64,000 nt of DNA from Casuarina equisetifolia. Lineage: Eukaryota > Streptophyta > Magnoliopsida > Fagales > Casuarinaceae. The translations under genes were made by a program, and so were the position numbers. How positions within the stretch are numbered: the first letter of the stretch is position 1; each line of letters starts with the position of its first letter. Below the pieces are notes generated by a model. The model searched no databases and was not told where the DNA came from. It saw only the letters and a program-made list of their open reading frames with translations. Location of the stretch: NCBI GenBank assembly GCA_028551475.1, contig CM052355.1, forward strand, positions 2,356,001 through 2,420,000. The letters run 5' to 3'. Shown here piece after piece: positions 33,326-43,927 of the stretch.

Positions 33326-33574
33326 TCATGACAACACGAAATCAATATACAAAAGAGACATACAGAATCTCTGTATAGAAGTAGCTTGGAGGAAACTGGA
33401 AAGTTTAAGACGTTTGCTCAAATTCTCTACTTGGTAAGGAACAGGGAGGGTCCACGCAGCATCATCGCCAGAGCAGAATTGACGGGGTGACCCAGATATA
33501 TCTTGCTTTTGAGCTGCCTTTATGTCCCGTTTTTCATGTTTCTGTCCCCTAAACAAGCTGGAAAAAGTATCCAT
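33326..33574 (-). CDS. Possible small unknown protein (82 codons)
   Basis: A minus-strand frame with a true ATG at 33574 (MDTFSSLFRGQKHEKRDIK) and mixed, protein-like composition. A possible 5' splice site (CAA|GTAGAG) at about 33435 would allow it to be the first exon of a longer gene. I recognise no domain and no continuation. It lies just downstream, in its own orientation, of the GC-rich island at 33.85-34.43 kb, which could be its promoter or leader. Weak call. Confidence 0.2.
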   Translation of the reverse strand: MDTFSSLFRGQKHEKRDIKAAQKQDISGSPRQFCSGDDAAWTLPVPYQVENLSKRLKLSSFLQATSIQRFCMSLLYIDFVLS

Positions 33575-33849
33575 TTTCTTTGGACTTTCGCACCAAACGA
33601 TGAAGTAGGAATTGCGTGTATTCGGGCAATCTCCTTTTTCGAGCTATTTTCCATAAGTTGCTTTGTTCTTTTTCAGGTACAATATTCTTGCTAAGAAGTC
33701 CACAGTATGGGGGGGGGGGGTGGTTCTCTACTAAATTAAAGCCTGAATTGCGCGTGCGGGGATTAGGTGGGTACATTGTGGACAAAGGGTGAAGAAGAGC
33801 CTGCAAAACCTGACAATATACGTAAGCCCCAAAACGGCCCATGCTGGTG

Positions 33850-34435
33850 TCAAATCTTCATTTTTACCCTTCGAGTCTCGGAACGTTTGTTTTCGGCCTA
33901 ACCGCAACTCCAATTGTCTGCTAGTGCCGTACGGCTCGGCAAAAACTGTTTTAAAATAATCCGACCGTTGAGTCCTCCACTCCCCATGAGTCGTGGTCCC
34001 ATAAACGACAACATATATTTTACAGTCTGTACCGAATTGATTGCTGTACCTTCTACGTGGCGTGCGGGGCGAGAGGCACACAGGCTGGGGGAGTGCGGAG
34101 CTGGGACCCGGGCGGTTCTTTGCTCCATGGGCGAGTCGCGGTGAACGTGACGTGACCTGCGGACGGGGAGTGCCTGGTGTTGCTTCGGTGGGTTTCCTTT
34201 TTTTGATTTCTGGTTCCGACCACGATGCCCTCACCGCCTAACGGTCACGTTCTCCGAGTTCCACAGAGCTCGACGCCCGTGTGTAACGAAATAAATTTGT
34301 TTTCACTCTTCCCAGATTACCCTTCCACTCTGGATCAGAAAAAACAAACGTTAATTCCACGCTGGGTTTGGTCTTCTTTGGTTTACTGACTGACAAGGTT
34401 TGACGCACAGCTGGCCTGTTAAAAATTCGGATCAA
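33850..34435. other. GC-rich island
   Basis: Markedly richer in G+C and CpG than either flank, bordered on the left by a 12-G run at 33709-33720 and on the right by AT-rich DNA. Long open frames on both strands here are an effect of composition. No known protein is recognisable. It could be a promoter CpG-rich segment or a remnant of a coding exon. Confidence 0.5.
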
Positions 34436-34439
34436 AGGT

Positions 34440-35560
34440 ATTCGCTAATTTCATATTATTAAAAAACTCATTTTTACATTAAAATTTAGTTTATAGAGTA
34501 AAATAATACATTTATATTTAATTAGGTATACACATTTACATTACAATGAATTCACATAGACTATCTTTCAATATTGACTTTTAAATAAATTTTAAGTTTA
34601 TTTATATTTACAAAAATACTAAAAAAAAACTTAAATTTTAATATTATATTAAGAAATTCATTCTCAAAGTCCATTTATCAAAAAAAAAAACTCATATTTA
34701 ATTAAGTATACATACTAATATCATAATAATGTAGGATTAAATAGTTACTTTACAATATATGTTGTGTAACTAGAGCAAAATCTATTATTTCTTTTTTATT
34801 ATATCTTTATCTATTTTTAATGCTAATAGTGTGTTTGAAGCTTTTTAGATATATGGATGTGATTAAAGTCACCATTCATCTATGTAACATGTCAAAAGAT
34901 TAGAAACTATGCATTCAATTTGAAGTATACTAACTAGTGTACATATAATATAAAAAACTCGACATAATGATGACATTCTCCTATTTGCACAATTTTAGCA
35001 TTTTTAGATAATTAGTAATGGAATGGCACCACTTAATAATGTCACTACCTAATTAATGAAAGTGTTGCAAAACATTTTTGTCAAAAAGGAATATTCAGAT
35101 TTTTGAAGACTTATTGTTGTTTATCTAAAGAAAGAAAAAATGGAATTTTGTGAGAAAGAAATGAATCCTCTCTATCTTGAGGCATCTTAATGGAATCTTT
35201 GCTGGATGACTGAAACTATTTTTGGCACTTACACAGAGGCAATTTGTCTTTCTTGAAAGGCAAAAAAACAAAAATAGTGCATAATCGTAATCAGGGGTAG
35301 TTCTGTCAAAAAGAGTACGGTAGGTTTGACGAGGGGGAACGAAGCGGTGTCAGAGAAATGATTCTCGTTGGCGGCGTATACCTTCTCTGCCAATACAGGT
35401 TTGGTTAACGGCGAATACGAAGAAGTACACAGCGAAATAAAATAGAAAATAAAATAAGAGAAAAGCATAAGAAACATAAAAACAACACAAAAGAAGAGAA
35501 AAGCATAGAAAGAGAGGAAGCCATTTTCAAACTTTCAAAAACACAGACGAAGTCTTTGAA
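34440..35560. promoter_or_regulatory. Upstream region of the alpha/beta hydrolase
   Basis: AT-rich sequence with no gene. A run of AAAATA-type boxes at 35440-35460 is the nearest TATA-like sequence to the gene. A CT-rich tract at 35575-35620 (TCTCTCTCTCTC) is typical of a plant core promoter or leader. Confidence 0.4.
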
Positions 35561-35664
35561 TTTCGTTTTCAGAGCTCTCTCTCTTTCTCTCTCTCTCCCC
35601 CTCTCTCTCTCGCTAGCTCGCTCGCTCTGAGAGAGGCGTCTGGAACCCTAGGCCCCAATCCTCT

Positions 35665-35876
35665 ATGAAGCTGTGAATCGCCATTGCATCCTCTTTTCTC
35701 GACGGAGAAACCGCGGATATGGCCGTGAGAACACCGCCGGCGGGTTACCTTCTTCGTCTTCGATTGGCTAGGGTTTCAGCGCGCTCTCCGAGCCCTACAT
35801 AATGCAACCGCAATCGTTGGATCAGTCTGAGAGAGAGAGAATTGTACAGAGGATTGGAGATAGCTACATTGGTTGA
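35665..35876 (+). promoter_or_regulatory. Three upstream ORFs in the hydrolase leader
   Basis: In the probable 5' leader there are three ATG-started frames: 35665-35676 (3 codons), 35719-35802 (27 codons) and 35802-35876 (24 codons). The stop of the second overlaps the start of the third in the string TAATG. The third ends 17 nt before the main ATG at 35894. If the transcript starts in or before the CT tract, ribosomes would meet all three first, so translation of the hydrolase would depend on leaky scanning or reinitiation. Confidence 0.55.
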
Positions 35877-35893
35877 TAACCGTCGGATTGGTC

Positions 35894-38800
35894 ATGGCGA
35901 AGGGGGGGCTGGAGAGACTTAGGAGGATCGTGCGGACGCTGTTCTTCATGGTGGCGATGCTGGCGTCGTTGCTAGTGTCGTCGCTGGCAGTGTTGGTGGC
36001 CGTGGGGGACGTGCTTGTGCCCTGCGTTCTGATCTCCAGCTTTACTTGTATTCGATGCCACGGCTTCAAGGAGCACTTGCGTCGTTATACGTTCAAGAGC
36101 TCCTTGACCGATATTCCTCTGGTCTCGGTTGTCAGATCTCTCATCATTATCTGTATGATTCTCTAGTTTCTTCGTTTCTTCGACCTTTAAATATTTGTTT
36201 AGGATTCAAATTTTGCTGGAAGGAATTATGATCTTGATTTTCTATGCGTTTTCCAGCTGCAATATATTTATCTTCAGATTTTTGTTTTGGCTGAATTGCA
36301 GCTAGTATTTAGTTGTTGAGAAAATAGATGAAAATCTTTCTTTTTCTTATTCTTTTTCTTTTTTCCTGTCTTCTTATTATCTTTTTGGTCTGCTTGATCC
36401 AAAGAAGAAAACTCATTTTTAAAACATAACTAAAACAGTTTTTAACCATCATTTTCTTGTTTTTTTACATGTGAAATACATCTTTGGTCTTTTAATCATT
36501 TTTGTTGTTTTTCATTTCTAATGCATTTATCAAAATAATGTTAACTGCTGAATCTCTTTTGCTCCTCGATTTCTGAGTTCTCTGTGGGAACGCGTTGAAG
36601 ACTACTCAAAAATACGTGTGGAATAGATGAACAAATCTAATTTATTCATACCCTCTGCCTTTTCCTTTTTAATGTCAGTTTAAAAAATGTTTCCTTGGCC
36701 CAATCTTTTTGCAGGTGTATATTCAACGTGTGATGCCCCTGCTCTCTCGCACGGTCCATACCTTGGAACGGTGACTCTGTGTTCATTTCTCTCAATTGTT
36801 CTGCTCTCAGTTAAGGCCTGTGTTTTCTCCGTGAATTCTCAGATTGAAGCCGACGCCTTGTATTCGCTCTCGAGGCAGAGGATTCATTTGAAGAAGTCAT
36901 GGGGAATGCCTGTCTTGTTTCTTTCATCCGTTGTCTTTGCCCTTGGCCATACTGTAGTTGCGTACAGAACAAGCTGCAGAGCGCGGAGAAAGCTTTTGTT
37001 GCACCGAGTTGACCCAGAAGCAGTAAGTTGGTGTCGTTTTACCTCGTTTTTCTTTGTTCTTTCTGAGCATCTTGTGGATCCTTTGATTTGAAAGCTGATT
37101 GGCCTCTACATGGATATTATTTCTCTATGAACAGGTCCTTTCATGTAAAAATGTTTTCTCTGGCTTCCAGAAGGTCCCACGATCTCCCACTCCGTCCGGG
37201 GGGAAGACCCCGAAGAGTGATAGTGAAATGCGGCGAAGGCCTTTAGGTTCAGCTCGTGATGAAGGGCAAGTCCCCATCAGATTACTTGCCGACATCGATA
37301 GCTTATTCATGTCGTGCCGAGGTCTTACTCTGCATTACAAGCTAAGCTTGCCTGGTTCTCCGCCTCGTTCTTTGTCCTCCACCTTTCTCGAACCCAGTAC
37401 TGGCAGCAGCTCCCCAAAAATGGCTGTGGGAAGGCCAAAACTTGAGAGGTATCCGTTGAGTGCGTTATCAAAAAGCCAGTGTCATCAATTTTCTAGGAGC
37501 TATAGCAATCAATTTCACTCCTCTCCGCTATATGCTCCATTATTGGATGCCTCCACAACTTCTCCTGACCTTTCTGCTGAAGATATCCCAGTCTTAAGCT
37601 TAGATGACGTTGGTGGGGAGGGTGAAGTTAGGAAAGTGAACTCTGGGATGTTGGAGAAAGACTTCCAGGCTAATGGTCAGTTTGGAGTCGTTCTAGTGCA
37701 TGGATTTGGGGGTGGGGTCTTCTCATGGAGGCATGTGATGGGGGTGCTAGCGAGGCAAATTGGTTGCACTGTTGCTGCTTTTGATCGGCCTGGTTGGGGA
37801 CTGACTTCAAGACCCCGCCGGGAGGATTGGGAGGAGAAGGAATTGCCTAATCCTTATAAGCTTGATACTCAGGTAGTTGCTCGCTGTTATTCTCTTTCTT
37901 TTTTGGTGACAATACTCATATAATATCCTGCCCCAAGGAGTACGTCCCCTGCTTGAGAGGGGTTCAACTTCATACACTCCCTTTTGGAAGGGAGAGAGTT
38001 ACCGAGGCAAAAAATGCTGGATATATACGGGTGTTTATTCTTTGTAGATGCTTTTCCACTATTATTTCTCATAGTAGTGCTGTATGGGAAGAGTGGAAAG
38101 TTGAATCAGTTTTTGCCGATGGTGGGATTGTCAACATCTGTTTTTTGTCTTTTTGCGTGATTCTCGTTGGACGGCGTTAGATTTCAAACATCATGGTGTT
38201 GGAGTTCCACCTTCAAATTCGCAAGCCTTTATTTCGTGCTGCCATATGCAGCATGAAGTGTGCTGCGTTGAGTGTTTCATTTTAACTATACTCAATGCCC
38301 ATTTGAATTAGACCGATCCTGTTTTGGTGCTTTATAGCCTTTTTTTTTTCTCCACAAACTTTTCATTCAGTGTCTCACCCCTTCTTGTGGGATTAAGTTA
38401 CATTTGAAACTCACAATTTTTATTACATGATGTCCAGGTAGACCTACTCCTTTCTTTCTGCTCTGAGATGGGGTTTTCTTCGGTGGTCCTTGTTGGGCAT
38501 GATGATGGAGGCCTACTTGCTCTAAAAGCTGCACAAAAAGTTGAAACATCAAGGGATTCTGTCAATGTGAGTGTCCTCCTTCCTTTCCTACGCTTTTTTA
38601 TTTCAGGCATTTGGTGCAAATATCCGAAAACTTTCAATGGGGTCCTTATCAGCTGTTTTGATTGGTTTCATCCTTCAGGTTGTTATTCAAGGGGTGGTAT
38701 TGCTTAGCGTTAGTTTGACGAGAGAAGTTGTCCCAGCCTTCGCAAGGATTCTTTTGCGCACTTCACTGGGGAAGAAGCACTTGGTTCGTCCTTTATTGCG

Positions 38801-40440
38801 TACAGAAATCACTCAAGTGATTAATCGGCGTGCATGGTTTGATGCTTCAAAGTTAACAACAGACATCTTGAACCTCCATAAGGTATGTCCATGCCTCCTT
38901 AATTCTTAACATAGTTTTAGATCAATATTGTTGTATTAAAAGCTGTGGAAAAAGATTATGTTGTTCAGGCAGTGTTACCAACGTGAAGAAATAGGTCAAT
39001 CATTGAATCTTTAAGCAAGTTATTATCATTTCATCATTGTTTTCGCTAGTACAATTAGGCACTCAAGATTGGTAGATTTGTTTTCGCTATCTTGGTTTGG
39101 CTTTAGGAAAATAGTGTGTGGGAGGAATCTTTATTAAGGTTTGTGCTCTTGACTTTTAATATTTCAGACTTCATCAATCAATCTTGGTTTCTGGTATCAA
39201 TCTCTTCCTCATTACCTCTGGGTTGAATGAAGGAGAGAAATATAAGCCTTATATGTTGAAGCAAATTGTAAGCCATTTACATATTACTTGATATACATCT
39301 GTCCTAGTTGATGACAGGATGGTCCTTTTATGTTTCTTGGGCTTCTCAAGCGACATGTGAAGTAACTTTTTTGGAGACACCAACTTCAGAGGTTTCCCTC
39401 AAGATGGCACACAAAGTTCTCTCTTTTATACATTGTCTTTTTATACATTATGCCATAAATAAAAGGAACACCCTTGATAATTAATCAATCTGAGTTAGTT
39501 ATGACAACTGGACTGAATGATGTGTTTGAGAAATGAAAACTGGTCAACTTTCTGTTTCATTTTCTCAATTCGTAGCTCTTTTGGAGTATCCAAGAAGCAG
39601 TCTGGAAAGGAAGCAGTTTCCCGGCTTCCTTTGGACAATTTTTATATTTTTGCCCCTTTTTTTCTCTTTGCTTTGGATGCATCTACGTATCTTTGACAAC
39701 AGGTGTAATGTGAAAACATTTCTTTGTAAATGAGACATCATGCATTTCAAGAGAGTCATCTTTTTCATAGTATAATGTGGTTTAAATTGTTAAAATTTTT
39801 CATTCTAAACAGTTCGAAAACTATTTTTTTACTTTCAGGCACCCCTATGTGTAGAAGGCTGGGATGAAGCACTCGATGAGATTGGTAGACTGTCATCTGA
39901 GACAGTCCTTTCGCCACAAAATGCAGAATCGTTGCTAAAAGCAGTTAAAGCAATGCCAATGTTGGTTATCACCGGTGCTGAAGATGCCTTTATCACTCTT
40001 AAATCTGCTCAGGCAATGGCTTCAAAATTTGTAAATTCTGTAAGTATCTTTGCGCAATTTCCTTGTTCTCTTGCTTCATGCAACCAAACTCGTTGAGTTA
40101 ATTTTCATCGGAGTCGGGATAATGATTCCTGTTCTATCACCTGAAACCGTAGGGGTAAAGTTCCTAAGCGAAGGCCTTCTCTTTTGAGTTTCTTGAGCTA
40201 GCAGTTATAACGAACTAGACTTCTTTGATAATACTTGAATCTTATAAGTGAGTTTTTCAAAATTATAATCTACTTGGTCAATTGATCTAATCAAACTGTG
40301 ACTTACTTCCATTGCAGAGATTAGTTGCTGTATCTGGTTGTGGCCATCTTCCGCATGAGGAGTGCCCCAAGGCATTACTAGCAGCTATATCACCCTTCAT
40401 AAGCGGACTCTTATTTAATCCCGACTTGCAAAGCCAATAG
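35894..40440 (+). CDS. Membrane-anchored alpha/beta hydrolase, 653 aa, 7 exons
   Basis: Exons: 35894-36152, 36715-37022, 37135-37872, 38438-38566, 38679-38882, 39839-40039 and 40318-40440 (1962 nt; all introns GT-AG). The N-terminal third has several hydrophobic segments (about residues 13-45, then around the GPYLGTVTLCSFLSIVLLS and GMPVLFLSSVVFALGH stretches), so the enzyme is membrane-anchored. A low-complexity Ser/Pro linker leads to the hydrolase fold. The oxyanion motif is HGFGGG at 378-383. The nucleophile elbow reads GHDDGG with Asp457 where esterases have Ser; the acid is Asp595 in TGAEDAF and the base is His623 in SGCGHLPHEE. An Asp nucleophile is the pattern of epoxide hydrolases and dehalogenases, so an esterase label would be unsafe. 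It resembles the Arabidopsis group At1g52750/At1g15490/At1g80280 from memory. The substrate is unknown. Confidence 0.93.
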
Positions 40441-40518
40441 GAAAGCATTTAACTTGTAATAGGATTGCTATTTGCTGTAGGGCATTTCTTTTCTTTCTTT
40501 TCGTATTTTTCATCCTTT

Positions 40519-40540
40519 CCCCCCCCCCCCCCCCCCCCCC
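40519..40540. repeat. 22-nt C homopolymer in hydrolase 3' UTR
   Basis: It begins 79 nt after the hydrolase stop codon and is followed by a T run. It may form an i-motif or G-quadruplex on the opposite strand and is prone to sequencing error. Confidence 0.9.
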
Positions 40541-40559
40541 TTTTTTTCCTTCATTTTTG

Positions 40560-41840
40560 TCCTCATTTTAATATTCTCTTTTCTTATCATCAATTTACCC
40601 CAGGAGAGGGAAAATAATGTTTCCTTTCTCTTGGGTATTTTTGGTATGCTAGTTGTCCAGGGTTTTAGGGCTCTCACCTGTATTTTCCCTTTTCTGTTGA
40701 AGTTTCCATGTCACAAATGCTTCTATTTGAACAGAGGATTATTTTCCACCAAAAGGAGTGGAGAATAGCATATATTTGTACATGTAAAATTCTGGGGAAG
40801 TCATGCATATGGCTTAACTTGGAGCATGGTTTTGTCTTACTAGCTATCCCTGTAATGATTTTCGACCTGCGAAGCCAAGCGAGTGGCTTAACTTGGAGGA
40901 CTAGAAATTCAGCTTCTGTTGACTTGGTAGGAGAGCTTAATTGTGCTAGTATTCTATTTGTTTATTTGTTTGAGAGTTTCAATTAGAATGTTGGGATTGA
41001 CAACCATACCCTATCCAGTACGACCCCATGACAATGTGAAAATGTTTGTTTATACTTTAAAGTTGTGTTTGGACCCCCTTCGAAATTGGATCAGCATGCG
41101 CCCACAGCCCATAGCCCATAGCCCATAGCCATTTGAATACAATTGGATCCAGAAAGAAAACATAGGCACAACGATAACAAAGAAAGCGCCAAAGTACTCC
41201 GTCGCGTAAGAAATGTTAAGATCATTATGCTTTCTTAGGACTGAATTATTGTTTGTCGGTTGAGTGCAGTCGTTCCAACTAATACACCACTTACTAATGA
41301 GCTTTTGGAGATGGGCTGTGTTTGGGATATGTTGGTAGTTGCAACCAATTAACATATATGTGCATACGTGACATGTAGTTTGAGGCAAACATATAGATAC
41401 GTAGCATATTCATATATGCCTATACATAATTGCTTTGCCTCCCATATCTTTTCTCCATTCTCATCTTTTCAAAAAATTGTATCCGAGCAATGAGATTAGA
41501 TCGAACCTATTTGATCAAGTGGCAGAAAACATATTGGGATAAAGAAATTGTTTACTTGATTTATAGTGAGAAAGAAACAATTATTTTGTTAACTCTTGGT
41601 CATGCTTAGTTTCTTAGGAATATAGCTAAGCAAAATGAATCTGATATATGGAGTCACTTAGAAAAAAATTGCAGAAATTATGAAAGGAGCAGAGCTCAAC
41701 ATGCATTCAACTTCATCTCTTTCGAGTATAGATGAAACCGTTGCTCCTCTCCTCGTAGGTTGATTTTTATCCCTTGTTTTCTCGTTGCATTTGGAACACA
41801 TGTAGAGAGGAAAAGAACTGGTCTTTGAGGTGTTTCACAT
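40560..41840. other. Intergenic between hydrolase and tandem array
   Basis: No gene seen. It contains a short direct repeat, CCCATAGCCCATAGCCCATAG, near 41107. Homology to the tandem array begins at about 41845. Confidence 0.45.
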
Positions 41841-43463
41841 ACCAGTAAACAGAATTCCATTGGCAAAAGCAGAAATCTTTTCAGGCTAAAGACTATTTGA
41901 AAACATAAACTTGGTGAATCTCCTATGACACAATTTAAGATCAGCATTTACACACAGACCTCTCTGTCAACTCATACATCTAGATGTTGAATTTGGGACC
42001 AAGAGGTGCCAAGTCTTGTTAACTTACTACTAAGCTAGCAAATAATCAGCTCTTATCAATATTGGTTAGCTTTATTGGTGATAAACGTCTTTGAACAATA
42101 ACCACTAGTTTCTCCTTGGCTCTTTATGGTTTCTACAACATAAATTTTAAACCACTTTGTCAATAGTATTTTCGGTATAATTCCTACACAAATTGTTGTA
42201 AAGTATTAGTGACCATAATGAGATAATGCTGGCATTAAGCTAGGTTTTGGACATTCCCTGAGATACAGGATTAATCTTCAAATATTATCCTTTGAGATAC
42301 AAACTACTTATGAGAAGATGAGCCTACACAAGATGATATGCACAGAAGTACGGCATATGCAGACCTAGAGTCTACGTGAGAGTCAAAAGCCCAGCTTTAG
42401 AGCTTTTAGAGATGCTAGAGCTATGAACTCGGTATTATTTTCTATAAATCCTGATTTCCCACCACGTTCACATCCAAAGATATGCTAGAGCTATCTAGAA
42501 AATCCCCAACTTTCCTTTGGAATCAGCTTCCAAACGGGGATAAGAAAAAATAATACCTTTCGTTGCTTCAAATCTGAGCAGTTCCAATCATCGGACAGAG
42601 ACAGAGGAGAAAAATAAGCTTCTTGTGATAGATTATTAATACACCGACATCATGCAGAATCCAATTACGTTCATGATCTATAGATATGGCATACCTACCC
42701 ATTAGCAGACAATAAAATGAGCTAATCTCATGGAAAAATTTTCTGTAAGCCACCATACTTTGGTTGCCCCACTTTCGGTTTTTTCCCATCACAAGTTTAT
42801 ACGATTGAGCGTCACTGCTAACGTCAATGAATTTTTCTCTACAATATAATATAATGGCTGCGATTGAAGGTTCAGTTTATCCCAAATTCAGATGATGAGG
42901 TATGCAACTTCAAAGAAAATATTAGTTCCATCGAGCGGATCCAACGAAAAGAACCATCTGGAAAGAGAACGAAAGTTATTCAAATTAGCAGTTCGTTCTT
43001 TCTTATTTGTTTTCATGGTAGCAAGTAAGTTTACCATTATTGTATCGAATGTATATGTACTTCATGCATTCATGTTCATAAACTAGAGAAGCGTAATACA
43101 GAACATAAGAATCCAGTCTCCATTGAAATTCGTAATCCCTCGAATGTTTTCCCTTTGCATTTAGATTGCCAAGCCAATCGTTCTATTTTCCAGATTTGGA
43201 AAGCTAAAACATATGCGGGGGTCAAATCCAATAACATGACAATCGTCGTAGGAGTTTCATGTTTGATTTAAACGCTCCTGCAGTTGTGGTCCAATAGGCC
43301 AAAGTGCAAAAGCATCGTTTGTCCTGCGCTTGACACAACCGTAGACCACCAAAAACATTGTTAAGTGCTGTCCACTTGGATGGCTGCATGAACGTGTTCC
43401 TCCACTGGCCAATCATTGAGCAAATTGTCTGCAATAAGACACGTTACTCTAAGCTATTCTCTA

Positions 43464-43877
43464 TGTTAAAGGACACATCACCGGCCATGTCAACACCACG
43501 TGTCTCATCCACATCTGTCGCTGGTGACACCTCAAAAGTCCAGCCATGTCAGCCCTAACTAGTGTACAGATGGATGATTCGATTGGATCACTTAACCGGC
43601 GTCGCGACCCAGTTTCAACCCGCATTGTGTTCTAGGTTCGTGCAGAATCCTCTCTACTATCGTCGTCGATTTCTTGTCATACTTGGCTAATTTCGCTTTT
43701 GTAAAGTTTTGATTCTATAAATCACGTAAAGCGAATATATATTATACATCAATTAGAAATAAAATCATTGGGATTTTTCACTCAATCAAAATCACACATA
43801 TTAGGTTTTTGCCTCTTCTCTTCCTTTTGCCGAAATTTCATTATTCTAGACATCCATTCGATGTTTGTTTTCTTTCA
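43464..43877 (+). repeat. 5' LTR of copia element
   Basis: 414 bp, TG...CA ends. It contains a TATAAATCA box at about 43714 and a T-rich segment near the 3' end. Pair of 49843-50252. Confidence 0.95.
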
Positions 43878-43891
43878 TGGTATCAAGAGCC
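43878..43891 (+). other. Primer-binding site (tRNA-iMet)
   Basis: TGGTATCAAGAGCC lies immediately after the 5' LTR. It matches the common copia site TGGTATCAGAGC with one inserted A. Confidence 0.88.
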
Positions 43892-43927
43892 ACTGGCTCA
43901 CACCTCGTCCTGTCCCAATCCTTCCAA

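Noticed and set aside
33731..34234. Minus-strand open frame of 167 codons in the GC-rich island
   Set aside because: Opposing frames of similar length exist on the other strand, so openness reflects GC content; the composition (Arg, Pro, Thr rich) fits that.
40080..40310. An RNA gene in hydrolase intron 6
   Set aside because: A phrase resembling ribosomal or structured RNA was noticed, but it is a normal intron with no matching fold or boxes.
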